Of a DNA stretch of 64,000 nt, positions 22,490 through 34,086 are shown piece by piece. Numbering within the stretch: the stretch's first letter is position 1; each line of letters opens with the position of its first letter. The DNA is from Marasmius tenuissimus (taxonomy: Eukaryota > Basidiomycota > Agaricomycetes > Agaricales > Marasmiaceae). The position numbers and the translations under genes were made by a program. The stretch covers positions 1,116,001-1,180,000 of the forward strand of contig JAQOTA010000054.1 of the NCBI GenBank assembly GCA_029532415.1, read 5' to 3'. The notes under the pieces are model-generated. The model ran no database searches. It saw nothing but the letters and a program-made list of their open reading frames with translations, and was not told the origin of the DNA.

Positions 22490-23080
22490 AAAGATGGAAA
22501 ATTGACCGACTCCGCTATACTACATAGCTTAGGTAAACTAAGTAACTGTATAGCATTTCGTCCGAGTTGCGGTTGAAGTTTGAAGAAAGCCGAATGAGAT
22601 CGGACTGCGGTTGTGCTGTGGCATCCAAGCTACTCAATATAGGGGGACGGTGATTAAGAGAGGGCGCCAACCGAGGGGCATGGTGGGAGAGGTCAATACA
22701 AAAGACGACCTCGGATGAAACAACAGCAGATATTTCTGTAACCTGCTAGTTATCCGACGGGCCGAGGGACCGGCCAGAGTCATTCGAGTAGTTGAGTCCA
22801 GAACAGAGTCAGTCTACTCATCGTGCGTCTGCACAGGTCCCGTTACATGGTCCTACTGACTCTGAGCGTCAGAGCAGCACCAGGCCTCTGGTAAATGAAG
22901 CCAGGCCTCAGGAGACACTCAGCGCCCCGCTTAATCAGATCACTCTTCAGCCGCAGCAGTACAGAAGTACTAAGTATAGCGGCTGCCAGAGGAAGGCGAC
23001 TCAGAAATAGCTATAACGCTCGCATATCTGTCTCATGTCGTCGCTTCATTGAGAATACACAGTACAGGTAGCTGTATAGA
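22490..23080. other. Spacer without supported gene
   Basis: A Ser/Gln-rich open frame at 22792-23010 on the plus strand has no recognisable domain or splice context. I see nothing else here. Confidence 0.4.
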
Positions 23081-23087
23081 CGCTTGA

Positions 23088-24616
23088 TCAAACTTGCTCC
23101 AAAGGATCTCCTCGAATGTTCCACTCGGTGGTCAAATCGCGGTAGTTGATCTGCGGGAAATCGGGTGCACCGAAGTCTGAGGCTTTAGCCGTCGCCGGGA
23201 GACACTGGCGGATACTGGTTGAAGAAGTTAAGTTTTATTTTCGTCGCTAAAGCACGAAAAGCGACCACAAGACTCACACAAACTCAGTGAACGCGCCGGG
23301 AGGCAACATGATCTGGTTTCCAATTTTAGGGTTTCCAGGGTTCGCTTGATCCACTGGGTGAGGAGGGCAGTATCAGCGCATTGTGCCACAAACGACAAGA
23401 GATAAAAAAAGCAAACTCACAAGCACTAAACCTCAGAGTCTTCTTCGGGTCCATTCCAGCGTTCTGAATCCTGAGCTCCTGTTTTGCCAGATCCGCAGGA
23501 TCGTTTCCGAGACCAAGGATCGGTCTAGCAATCTCCCCAACCGGAATCCACATTTTGCTCACGGTCGAACGGAAAGTCGAAGAAACTTTAGCTTCGACTT
23601 TGCATACGACACCCACGTCCGAGCCTGGTGCAAGTGAGCATTTGTTCTTGGTGGCGAAGTCTTTACGATTGTTGGCAGAGGTGATACCAAAGCTTTGAGC
23701 ACTACGAAAGGGAACAGCAGCTTGAGGAAAGCTCTTTTGGAACGAGGGGAGTCGAAGATAAGATACGCACGTAACGAAGTCATCGGTAATGTATAATCCG
23801 CCACCAAGCTCGCCATCGTTTCCGTTGAACTGGAAACTATAGTACACCATCAGTATTGAAGTGGAACGGGGACCGTCAATTGCAACTCACGGAACCACGA
23901 TCTGACCCTTTTCGCGGAATGCTTTCTGATACAGGTTTCCGTTTTCCTATCAAGAAAACAGTCATAAGTCGCTGTTAGGACGCGGGAAACGGCGGATCGA
24001 AGGACTCACCCCATTTGTTCCATGGAAGCCAACAAACTCAAATTCGTCTCTGCGGAACAGACCCTTGAAATCGAAATCATTGAATTCTCGAGTCTTCTTC
24101 TTCTTTCCATTAGCACCGGGAGAACTAGTCCTCGAGCTTGCTCTCGAGTTTGCCCTAGATGGAGGAGGACTATCGGCATTGGGCGGACAGATTGGTAACT
24201 TGGGTTCGGTGGTCTTCTTGGGCGAGGTGTTGTTTGGCGGAGGTGTATTCTTGTCCGGAGTCTTGCCGTTGGTCGGGGTCGAGGGTCTGGAGGTCTTCTT
24301 ATCTTTATTGTCTTTATCCTTGGATGAACCGGTGGCTGGTGTCTTCGACCCTGACCCTGAAGTCGTCTTCTTCGTGTCCGAGCCCAATGCTGCCTTATTG
24401 ACGACCGGAGGAGTGGTGACCTTCTTCGCGGGGGTAGCCACCTTCTTAGCGGGCGTTTTAGCAGTAGTCTTATCGCCGGTCTGCAACTCGATTGTGAGCC
24501 TGGTAAAGGTAACTCAAGATATTGAAAAATACCTTCACTGGGGCAGGGAGGGTGAGTGCGACATCCGAGAAGCAAAGGAAAACAATCCAAAGGGCAAGAA
24601 GGGAGAAAGAACGCAT
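23088..24616 (-). CDS. Secreted HGT-motif protein, copy 1, tentatively ADP-ribosyltransferase-like
   Basis: The ATG at 24616 opens a clear signal peptide (MRSFSLLALWIVFLCFSDVA). After a short intron comes a basic, low-complexity linker with TPAKKVATPAKKV repeats like histone H1 tails, then a Ser/Pro-rich stretch. The folded part has EFEFVGFHGTNG, YQKAFREKGQI, GELGGGLYITDD, VGVVCKVEAKVSSTFRS and MWIPVGEIARPI. The HGT followed later by GGGLYIT resembles the first two motifs of diphtheria-type/PARP-like ADP-ribosyltransferases. I cannot place the catalytic Glu, so activity is unproven. Several introns; exon edges are approximate. A full reading frame appears intact. Confidence 0.6.
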
Positions 24617-24776
24617 GATAGATGAGCAAGAAAGAGAGTGACGACACGAGAATAGAAAAGATAAATGAAGAGGAGGAGAAACCAAGTCTCTTCCTACGAA
24701 GGAAAAAAAAAGATGAAACAAAAACAATCGAGCAGACCGAGCTGGACTCTGAGGAATCACCGACGTGGGGTCCTGT

Positions 24777-24784
24777 CTTTTATA
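24777..24784 (-). promoter_or_regulatory. TATA box of HGT-motif gene copy 1
   Basis: TATAAAAG on the minus strand, about 160 bp upstream of the ATG. The same sequence context is conserved in copy 2. Confidence 0.55.
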
Positions 24785-25716
24785 GTCTCCCAGCAGCTCC
24801 CAGCTGAGCGCTGAGCGCTGAGTGACAGCAGTGCGAGTCGGAGTGACAGCCGAGATGAGTCCCACAGTGGATCATATGCACGAACGTCGTATTTCAAAGA
24901 TGCGAGTCTCGGCTACCCTGAGTGTTACTGTGGGCACTTGTGGGCGCTAGGCTCATATCATAAGATACCATATGGGAGATATTCAGGGCTGGCGCACATA
25001 GCAAAGCTCAAGCTGTGCAAAGACGTCTCTTTTCGTGTTGGCATCCGCAGAAAGAATGGTCCCAGTCACGGTCGGAGGGCAGAACTACCCAAAAAGTCAA
25101 AGACCTTCAAGCCCAGAGAGGATCCCTCCGGCAACACCGGTATGCTTGTGCATCGGAAACAGCTCCGGACTTGTCAGCACATGAACCGGTTGCTTCGCTA
25201 TGGTGCACTTACGAACGTTACGTCGTCGTTTGAGTCTTGCTATTGAACTTGGGGGCCATTGGTGGAGGTCGGTCGCCGTTCCAAGATTGTTCCACGATGC
25301 GCTACAAGTCTGGACTTGCCTCAGATCAATAGCTTCGAGCAGCCTACACAGCAAGGGGAGAAAGAATATGCCATCAGGTTTCGTCTACGAACTGCCTCGA
25401 GCTGAAAGATGAAGAGAAACTGCGTCATGTCAAAATTACACTGCGAGGACCACTGAGACAGATAGGCCCAGTTCGTTGGGGTTTTCGTGTCGCCAATCAG
25501 CATGCTCCAGTGTGTGACCTTCCATGTATCTGTTACAAATTCGAGCTCAGTTCCATGAGACAGCTTGGACATGGTGAGATAGTAGAATGAAACATGTTGA
25601 CTGCGACTTGGACTTGCAGTGATGACCGGTGGTTACATAACAGGCCACCGGGCCGGCACCGTCCACGCGAATGACTCAATCCGGATATCTGAAGGCAAGC
25701 GCTGACGAGAGCTCTC

Positions 25717-26165
25717 ATGTCGTCCGCCGTCAATGTCAACATCGACGATGACCTCATCAGATTACCGACAACCACTATACAGCCAACTTACACCACTGTG
25801 ATCCAGGAAGTGTAGTCCGGTGTGATTCCATCTGAAGAAATCTGGTTTTGGCAGTGGTTATCGCGCTACCACCAGGGTGAGACCCATACTATTTCCCCCC
25901 CATCTCATTGTCACTAAAAACTAGCAATTAATTAGGACAGGACTCTATTCACGACAGAATCCGTGTGAGTCTAGACGAAGAAGATAGAGATAGGGTTGTT
26001 TTCGAATCCACGAGCTCTGCTGGTGGAGGGTTGAAGCTATCGAGAAATGAAGATGGCAGCTACACGGTCGACTCTACGCGTCTCTTGGTACCAATCCAAA
26101 CATACTCTCTTGAAGATGGCCAATCGCGTCGTATAACGTCTCTTGCAGTATCACCAAACCAGTCA
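25717..26165 (+). pseudogene. Truncated PAAF1/Rpn14-like WD40 gene (duplicated 5' part)
   Basis: This matches the first exon and start of the second exon of the complete gene at 28691. An in-frame TAG replaces the Trp codon after VIQEV, a 12-nt insertion (TTTTGGCAGTGG region) follows EEIW, and homology ends at about 26165, before the first complete WD repeat. It cannot make a beta-propeller. It marks the left end of the tandem duplication junction. Confidence 0.85.
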
Positions 26166-26181
26166 CGAGTCACGTGCTCGA

Positions 26182-27707
26182 TCACACTTGCTCTAAAGGA
26201 TCTCCTCGGATGTTCCACTCGGCGGTCAAATCGCGGTAGTTGATCCGCGGGAAATCGGGTGCACCGAAGTCTGAAGCTTGAGCCGTCGCCGGGAGACACT
26301 GGCGGATACTGTTCGAGGAGGAGATTAAGCTCTAGTTTCGTTGCTAAAGCACGAGAAGCGGCCACAAGACTTACACAAACTCAGTGAATGCGCCAGGAGG
26401 CAACATGATCTGGTTTCCCCGATTAGGGTTACCAGGGTTTACTTGGTCCACTGTGTGAGAAGGGCAGTATCAATGCGTCGTGCCAGAAACGACAAGAGAT
26501 GAAAAAGGGAAACCCACAAGCACTAAACCTCAGAGTGTTCTTCGGGTCCATTCCAGCTTTCTGAATTCTGAGCTCCTGTTTTTTCAGAACCTCAGGATCG
26601 TTTCCGCGTTCACGAATCGGCCTAGCGATCTCCCCAACCGGGATCCACATCTTGCTCACGGTCGAACGGAAAGTCGAAGAAACTTTAGCTTCGACTTTGC
26701 ATACAACACCCACGTCGGACCCTGCTGCCGGCTTGCAATCTTTCTTGGGGGGGAGCTTTCTACGGACCTCAGCAGAAGTGTCACCAAAGACTTTAGCACT
26801 ACGAAAGGGAGAAGAAGCTCTTCTGGAACGAGAAGAATTAAAGAGAAAATACGCACGTGAAGAAGTCATCGGTGATGTACAACCCGCCACCAAGCTCGCC
26901 ATCGTTTCCGTTAAAATTGGAACTATAGTACACCGTCAGTATCAAGGTGAAATGGGGACCATCGATTGCAACTCACAGCTCCTCAATCTGACCCTTTTCG
27001 CGGAATGCTTTCTGATACATGTTCCCGTTTGCCTTTTGAAAATAGCCATAAGTCGCTGGTAGGACACAAAAGAATGGCGAAGAGGACTCACCCCGTTCGT
27101 TCCATGGAAGCCAACAAACTCAAATTCGTCTCTGCGGAAAAGACCCTTGAAGTCCGAATCGTCAAATTCTCGAGTCTTCTTCTTTCCACTAGCACCAGGA
27201 GAGCCGGTCCTCGAGCTTGCTCTTGAGTTTGCCCTAGATGGAGGAGGACTATCGAAACTAAGTGGACAGATTGGTAACTTGGGGGAGGTGCTGTTTTGCG
27301 GAGGTGTATTCTTGTCCGGGGCGTTAGTCGGGGTCGAGGGTCTGGATGAACCGGTGGTTGGTGTCTTCGACCCTGACCCTGAAGAAGTCGCCTTCTTTGT
27401 GCCCGAGCTTGACGCTGCCTTATTGACGATTGGCGGAGTGGTGACCTTCGCGGGGGTGGTGACCTTAGCGGGGGTGGCGACCTTCTTGATGGGGGTGGCG
27501 ACCTTCTTGGTGGGGGTGGCGACCTTCTTGATGGGGGTGGTGACCTTCTTAGCGGGAGCCTTGTCGCCGGTATGCAACCCGATTGTGAGCCTGGCAAATG
27601 TAATTCAAGATATCGTCAAATACCTTCACTGGGGCAGGGAGGGTGAGTGCAACATCCAAGAAGCAAAGGAAAACAATCCAAAAGGCAAGAAAGGAGAAAG
27701 AACGCAT
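26182..27707 (-). CDS. Secreted HGT-motif protein, copy 2
   Basis: Paralogue of the gene at 23088-24616 with the same signal peptide (MRSFSFLAFWIVFLCFLDVA), linker, FVGFHGTNG and GGGLYITDD motifs and C-terminus (NIRGDPLEQV). It differs mainly in the basic linker, where a 21-nt repeat encoding VATPIKK-like units is expanded, and in the middle (PKKDCKPAAGSDVGVV). The frame stays open across predicted introns, so both copies may be functional. Likely secreted to the wall or outside. Same reservations about the ADP-ribosyltransferase call as for copy 1. Confidence 0.6.
27420..27556. repeat. Coding minisatellite, 21-nt unit
   Basis: Tandem 21-nt units (GGTGGCGACCTTCTTG core) encode VATP-[IT/A]-KK on the minus strand. 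Copy 1 of the gene has only about two such units. The array is coding, not a CRISPR. Confidence 0.75.
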
Positions 27708-27888
27708 GATGAATTTCGAATGAAGGCGAGACGAACAAGAAAGCAAATTGACAACACGAAGTCAGAAAAATGAATGAATGAAAAGGAAAAGAAACCGAGT
27801 CTTTTCCTATGAAAAAAGAAAGGGATGAAACAAAAACAATTGAGCAGACCGAGCTGAACTCTGAGGAACCACCGACATGAGGTCCCGT

Positions 27889-27896
27889 CTTTTATA
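27889..27896 (-). promoter_or_regulatory. TATA box of HGT-motif gene copy 2
   Basis: TATAAAAG on the minus strand, about 180 bp upstream of the ATG at 27707, conserved with copy 1. Confidence 0.55.
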
Positions 27897-28690
27897 ACCT
27901 CCCAGCAGCTCCCAGCTGAGCGGCAACAGTACGACGGGAGATGATCAGGGCGGCACGTAGCCCAACAGAGCGCGAACTGCTCAATGATGCCTCTTGTCAC
28001 ATCAGCATCCGCAAGTTCTGATGCAGTAGAGGGGGGGAAATTTCATGAGAAACAATCGTCGCCAGACATGTTTGAAGGAAAACGTCGAAGACCTTCAAGT
28101 TCAAGAAGATCCCTCCAGCAATGCCTTGAAAACAAGTCCGGACTTGTCGACACATGAGCTTGTTGCTTCGTCTTGCTTCGTGCACTTTTAAACCTCCAGG
28201 TCTTGCCTGTCTTGCCATTGGAGCCCTTGGTGGAGGTCCGAGGTCGCCGTTCCAAGATTGTTCCTGGATGTGCTGCAAGTCTGTACCTGTCCGGGCTCCT
28301 TGGTAAGCTCGCTTCTGATCAATAACTTCGAGTGGCCTGTGCAGCAAGGGGGAAGGCATCTACCATCAGGTTTCGTCTATGGACTGCCTCGAGGAATGAA
28401 AAGAAATAGCGCGCCTGGAGGAAAAGTCACACGAGGACACTGAGACAGATGGTCCAAGTTTGTCAGGATTCTTGCATCGCCAATTGATATGCTCGAGCAT
28501 GGAGTTACATGTAGTCGCAAATCCGAGCTTCGTTCCCTTGGACATGGTTGAGTTTGAAAACAAACAAGCTCGTTGACTGTGATTGCAGGCAATCATTTTT
28601 GTAACAATAGGCCACCGGACCGGTGCCGTACTGTATACATACGAATGACTCGAATTTGGATTCTGGATGAGCGCCGGCTACGAGACTCTC

Positions 28691-30116
28691 ATGTCGTCCG
28701 TCAATGTCAACATCGACGATGAGCTCGTCAGATTACCGACAACCACCATACAGCCCACTTACACCACTGTAATCCAGGAGGTGTGGTCGGGCGTGATTCC
28801 ATCTGAAGAAATCTGGTTATCGCGCTATCACCAGGGTGAGATTCATATTTTTCCTCCTAATCATCGCTAAAATCGGCAATGGAGCAGGACAGGACTCTAC
28901 TCACGACAGAATTCGTGTGACTCTAGACGACGAAGACAGAGATAGGGTTGTTTTCGAATCCACGAGCTCGGCTGGCGGAGGGTTGAAGCTGTCGAGAAAT
29001 GAAGATGGCAGCTACACGGTCGATTCTACGCGTCTCTTGGTACCAGTCCAAACGTACTCTCTTGAAGATGGCCGTCCGCATCGAATAACGTCTCTTGCAG
29101 TATCACCCGACCAGGCGCAAGTTGCAATCGGGCTGCTCGACGGAACGATATTCCTCTACCCAGTTACCGAGCCAAAATCTGCTCGAGATTCACCCAAGTA
29201 CCTCGTGCCAGAAACTCCGGACGTTCAGGACAGGAGACAGACATTGGCAGAGAGTCGAGGAAAGAAAACAGCTCACAAAAGCACGATCACGTCGCTACAA
29301 TTCTTCCCCTCATCAAGAGTACTCTTATCGGCTGGAGCCGACTTTACGATGAGAATATGGCCAGCTGAATCCATTCCGTCACCACCACCTTCTCAACCTG
29401 CCCCATCTCCAATCCCAGCACGCACACTGACGGCACACACTCGACCCATAACTTCTGTCGTTATCAACCCTCTTGATCGGGGAAGAACTGTCCTTTCAGC
29501 AGGCGCGGATGGCACGGTTAGACTCTGGAACGTTAGCAGCGGAAGTGAAGTCTCAGAAAGGAGAATCAGACACGGGGGTAGTGGGGTCGCGGGAATGACG
29601 TTGGATCCCGAAGCGAAGAGACTGTATTGCGCGGTCCAAGACGGCTCGTTTGAAGTGTTTTCAATCGATCTATCTACAAACGATTCCACATCGACAGACC
29701 CGAAGCCCAGCGAACGCATCTTCAGGTCTACGCGATCTGTAGGAGGTGCCCTCACCTCCATAGCTCTGAGTTCGAGTACTGGGACGAAGCTGCTTGCGAC
29801 GGGCAGTCAGGGCGGAATGGTTAGTCTCTATCTCGTTGACGAAGACTTCCGTCACCTTCTATCATTCAAACGCAATGATGCTACCATCGAACAACTCTCC
29901 TTCCTTCCGTCGTTGAGACTCGCGATATCTACAACGGATGGCTTACCTTGGATCGCCGCGATATCTATGGGATCTGATGGGACAACGGCTAGCGTGTCAC
30001 CTTACGCTGAGCTGACGGGTGGGGAGATTGACGCTGTACGAGACATTGTCGCGGTTGGGAAGGAGGTTTGGACGGCTTGTGATGATGGAGTCGTTAGACG
30101 TTACCTTGTTGAGTGA
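28691..30116 (+). CDS. WD40 protein, PAAF1/Rpn14-like proteasome assembly factor
   Basis: Two exons (28691-28835 and 28888-30116) give 457 residues. I chose the ATG at 28691 because it is conserved in the truncated copy; an in-frame ATG at 28667 is not. WD-type repeats are visible as HRITSLAVSPD...VAIGLLDGTIFLY, HKSTITSLQFFPSS...LLSAGADFTMRIW, HTRPITSVVINPL...LSAGADGTVRLW, then weaker blades to VWTACDDGVVRRYLVE. Layout and length fit PAAF1/Rpn14, a chaperone that binds base ATPase subunits (Rpt6 and others) during 26S proteasome assembly. The N-terminal FWxxxY-like segment (EEIWLSRYHQG) supports this. Orthology should be confirmed by search. Divergent from the HGT-motif gene across about 0.98 kb. 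Confidence 0.7.
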
Positions 30117-30259
30117 AGCAGGTTGGACGCCAGCTTTTTGCCTCGTAAACTTGTCGTGTAGGTCGAACTCACACCTCTTGTATCGTGCTAGCAACAAACC
30201 GCTGTATCAAACGACATAACTGTATTGAGTACACAGGTTCCAACCCACGGGAGGCCAGC

Positions 30260-33200
30260 CTATGCCTTCGACGCTCCAGAGAAGATAGCTACACCAAGGC
30301 TCCTGCTCCACGTACTCCCTTCCGAATCTTTGATGTTCACGGTAACTTTATCGATCCCGGTCGCGGTAGCGGTATATTTCAAGCTGTTTCCGCTCACACT
30401 AACTGTCCCCTTCGAAGCCGAGACTGTGTACGTCGGATTCACAAACCCAGCCACGAAGTAAGTCAAATCGTACGTCGCTGTTGCGCTTGGTTCCACGAAG
30501 AAGTGGGGGTCTCCCATGAAGTTGAGATACCCGTCGAGAGCCGTATAACCTGTCCCGCCTGTAGAGCCATCCCACCAATCAGCGATACCGTCGTTGTTGG
30601 CGTCCCAGTTGCTGGCTCGGGAGGTGGTAGGGTATGATTCGAGGCCTCCGACGTCGGCTTCGTTGTCGATGAGACCCACCTTTCCAGAGACGGAGCCCTT
30701 GTAGGTCGGCTTGTTGTTTTTGGTTTCGGTAACAATACGTTTGTCGTGGTCATCTAAGAAGGGTTGTTTCTTCAAGATAAAGATGCCGCGTGAGGTGCAG
30801 AATCACTTACCGAGTGAGGGGGTCTGAGCACCTGTATCGGACAAGACACGCTGCAAGTACCGCATCAGAAATGATACGCAAGCTCTGGAACAGGGAGCAT
30901 ACCTTGTAGGCCTCGGTCGAAGTCTGGGTATCTACCAACGAATCGAAGAACCTGAAAATAATCTCAACTCAAGGTTGAGTTCAAAATCGTCAACCTGACT
31001 TACGGCGACGTGTAGAACTTCTGATACGTCGGAGCCGGGCTGAACGACACAACTGCGTAGCAAGCTGCGCTGGGGTTGCCACTAGTAGCATTGCTGACCT
31101 GAGCTGAGTTTTGGTCGAATTTGCCCAACTGCGAGTTGCCACTGCAGTAGTAAGTTTGGCTGCCACCGAAGTTGTCCTCGTACTTGAATCACGAAGGTGA
31201 GTGTCAGACTACATCGAGGTACGAGAGAGGCTTACTGTTGCTTGAAGATCATAGTTAATCGTAGACGAAGGTCCCGGTTTGTAATAGTTGGATACAAAGT
31301 TGACCTTTCGAGTTTTCTTGTTCAGGCGTGTCGAAGATAATCAATGTGAGGGGCAACATACCTGATGCGCTCCTCCGTCAGTCACTCTACCCCCAAAGTT
31401 ATAAACGACGTTGTTTCTAATGTCCAAACGTCCCGCGAAGTTATTGGCCTCGTCCACTACCCGGATGTAATGGTCAGGATTTGGACGATATATCCATCGC
31501 CTTGTTACTCACGACCGCCAGCCATACTCCATGACCTAAAGAAAAGGGGTTATTCAAAATCTTTCTCGACTGTTTGAAGTGGCGTTTGCTTACCTTCCCT
31601 CTGCATGAGCAATGAGATTGTGATGGAAACTTCCGACGTCCCCGCCAATAGACGCAGCATAACCATGTGCAGTACCTGGGGGGTAGTTCTGGTGACCAGC
31701 TACATTCAGAGGCTCCGAGATCATGGATCTCTGGAGAGAGATGTTGAATGCAGTTCGAGATGAGAATGCCTGGGGAAATGCACAGGACAGTTCTGTTAGA
31801 AACGACAAAGTACCGAGAATGGAAAGAGTATGAATACCTCGTCGATCGACCAGCCCATACTGCATCTATCCAAGATGGCGTGGTTACTGCCAGACATACC
31901 CATTCCGTCCACTGTAGCCCCGGAGCTCTTTCCGGGTCTCACACGCTAACAACAGAAATGAGAATTATACATCGTAGTGGGGCATGGGAGACGAGAGCCT
32001 TACCATGTGGCGGACGACAACATCTCGAGCCCCGCTCAGACTATGGGAGCGCGAAAGGATCTCAGGAACGTAGTGTAATTATAGACGATAAAGACTCACC
32101 CAAACGGCCACTTCGTGATAACGATGCCCTTTCCCGGAGCTGTCTGACCAGCGATAGTGATGTAGTTCTGGCTGAGAGTCAAGCGGGACTCCAGTGTAAT
32201 CACACCTTTGCAGAACTGATGAGTGTAGTCTTGGAGTCAAAGAAACTTCGGTATACTTACCTCCAACATCGAACACAATGGTTCGAGGTCCCGTTGCTCC
32301 CGTCACAGCTTCACGGAGGGAACCAGCGCCGCTGTCAGCAAGAGTTGTCACTTTGACAACCTTGCCTCCTCGACCCCCTCGCGCGTACTTTCTACGGAAC
32401 CCATCAGTCACAGTGCTCTTCAGAGTTGTCTAGAATACTCACCCCCAGCCTTCTGCACCGGGGAACGCAAGTTGTCTTGGTCGGAACATCCAAGTCCTCC
32501 CCACCGTCGTCGTAGATCCAGAGATGACATCAACCCTCCAGTAGTATGTCTTCGATGAATCCAATCCTGAGAACGAGACGGAAGTACCCGTCTGTCCTTG
32601 TGCAACGCGCGAGAGACTGTTAGCGGCAGTCCCAAAATAGGCGTCGTATTTAGCACCAGAGATGCCTTTCCAAGTCGCGGTAATCGAACCAGAATCGCCA
32701 TTCACATGTTCGTCATTGTTCTCGGGGAAGGGGAACGAGACTTGGGAGGCGATGTTTCCTGCAGGGTCGACTTCAAAGCCGTTCAAGAAGGCCCGCAAGT
32801 CGGTGATGCCGGACGTCTTGACGGGGGTGTAGGTGATGGTGATGGCTTGACTGGTTCCAGTGACGTTGAATGTAACGAAACTCGAGCTCGAGGTCCAGAG
32901 ATTGTCCTGTCGGATGGACTGGGCTTTGTTCTGTCGATAAAACACGGAAAGTGATTAAAAAAACGCGAGGAGTAGTGATAGCATGTGAAGCCCACCGAAA
33001 TAATCTTAGTGCCACCAACGGCAACATCAATACCAGTGACGGTCTGGAGACTATCCCAAGCATTGTGCCACGAGAGTAACGAATGAGCTCCTGCGCTGAG
33101 ACCCTGGATCGAAAGTGTCAACGGAGTACCGGTCGTGGCGTCCGTGGACATTCCCTCTCCGATCATGTGCTGTCCCGAAAACCCATTGAAATTGTTGCGA

Positions 33201-33436
33201 ACCAGTTTGTACTGGCTACCCTTGAGTGTCGTCCCGGAGCCAGCCGAGAGGGTGAATTTCACTCCCGAGATCGTCGTAGATGCGCTAGCTTGACCATTGG
33301 TCACTGTCCAAGTAAGCCATTCGTTGTCTGGTCTAACTGGAACGCCAGATGGGTTCAGAAGGACTTGGAGGTGTTGGGCGAGCGCTGTTGCGGTGAACAA
33401 GGGCAAGATTACCCCGAACGCTGGTAGGAACTTCAT
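30260..33436 (-). CDS. Secreted pectate lyase (right-handed beta-helix) with N-terminal accessory domains
   Basis: Signal peptide [20 protein letters not shown], then a carbohydrate-binding-like beta-sandwich (about residues 20-250) and a fibronectin-III-like module ([20 protein letters not shown] to [11 protein letters not shown]). The catalytic part follows: [76 protein letters not shown]. These match the pectate-lyase family that starts with FPGAEG-GG. The C-terminus has a [13 protein letters not shown] calcium-binding (TSP3-like) loop. Exons include 32996-33436, 32443-32932, 32261-32391, 32100-32215, 32004-32040, 31838-31945, 31594-31769, a 23-nt exon 31513-31535, and 31362-31456. Acts on pectin outside the cell. 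Confidence 0.8.
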
Positions 33437-34086
33437 GGGGAGGTTCTTAACAAAACAGACCTACGAGACGTCATTTAAAAAGCCCGAGGCCCGTTCTAAG
33501 AAAGTGAGTGCTGATCTAAAACTGAAAGAGAGAAGGATCGACGAAACACCGTAAAACCACCGTTCAATGCGTTGTGATGTTACTAAAATTAAAAAATTGA
33601 AAGCGGCGGGCCGGAAAGTCAAAGCCTCGGAATCAAGGTGTCAATTTTATGGAGTCTAGGCACATGAGTAAAAAATCCCATGAAAAAAGGGTGGAGAGCG
33701 TGGGTGCATGGAGGAGAGAAAGGAAAAACCAGGTGCAGTGCCACTGCATGGTAATCGGCAATTCCCGACATTCTTGCGAAGCAATTTCCGCCTTGGGTAT
33801 CACACTTCCGACAACAACCGGGGCAGGTGAGGGTGAGATGGAAAGAAGCACCTGTTTCGTCTTCACGTAGAGATCCAAACCCGTGCCCGCGGGAACGGTC
33901 CGCTACCACTAATTTAACAGCTTTCCGCTAGGAGTTATGCGAAACGATTCTCCAGGTTTTATCCAGGCCATATGCTAAACCTGTACCACGGGCTAGAGTT
34001 TTTAGGTTTCTCTCTGGTCGTCGCTTGGACGAGAATAGGAAGATAAAACCTCGGTTAATGAGCTCCCATCTCAAGCAACATTCGCA
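33437..34086. promoter_or_regulatory. Divergent promoter region between pectate lyase and sialidase-like gene
   Basis: These 650 bp separate two divergent genes for secreted proteins. No gene is supported inside. I see no clear TATA box for either side. Shared control by plant-wall sugars is an inference from position only. Confidence 0.35.

Larger units (their letters stand above)
23086..29115. repeat. Tandem segmental duplication, two units of about 3 kb
   Basis: Unit 1 (about 23086-26170) and unit 2 (about 26180-29115) carry the same order: minus-strand HGT-motif gene, shared bidirectional promoter, then the 5' part of a plus-strand WD40 gene. In unit 1 the WD40 gene stops inside its second exon and runs straight into the 3' end of the HGT-motif gene of unit 2, the expected junction of a head-to-tail tandem duplication. 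In unit 2 the WD40 gene is complete and extends past the repeat. Confidence 0.8.

Noticed and set aside
24006..24647. Long Arg/Pro-rich frame over the HGT-motif gene
   Set aside because: It is an out-of-frame reading of the low-complexity linker of the real gene.
27420..27556. Regular direct repeats that could suggest a CRISPR array
   Set aside because: The 21-nt units are contiguous, without spacers, and encode VATP-x-KK in frame.
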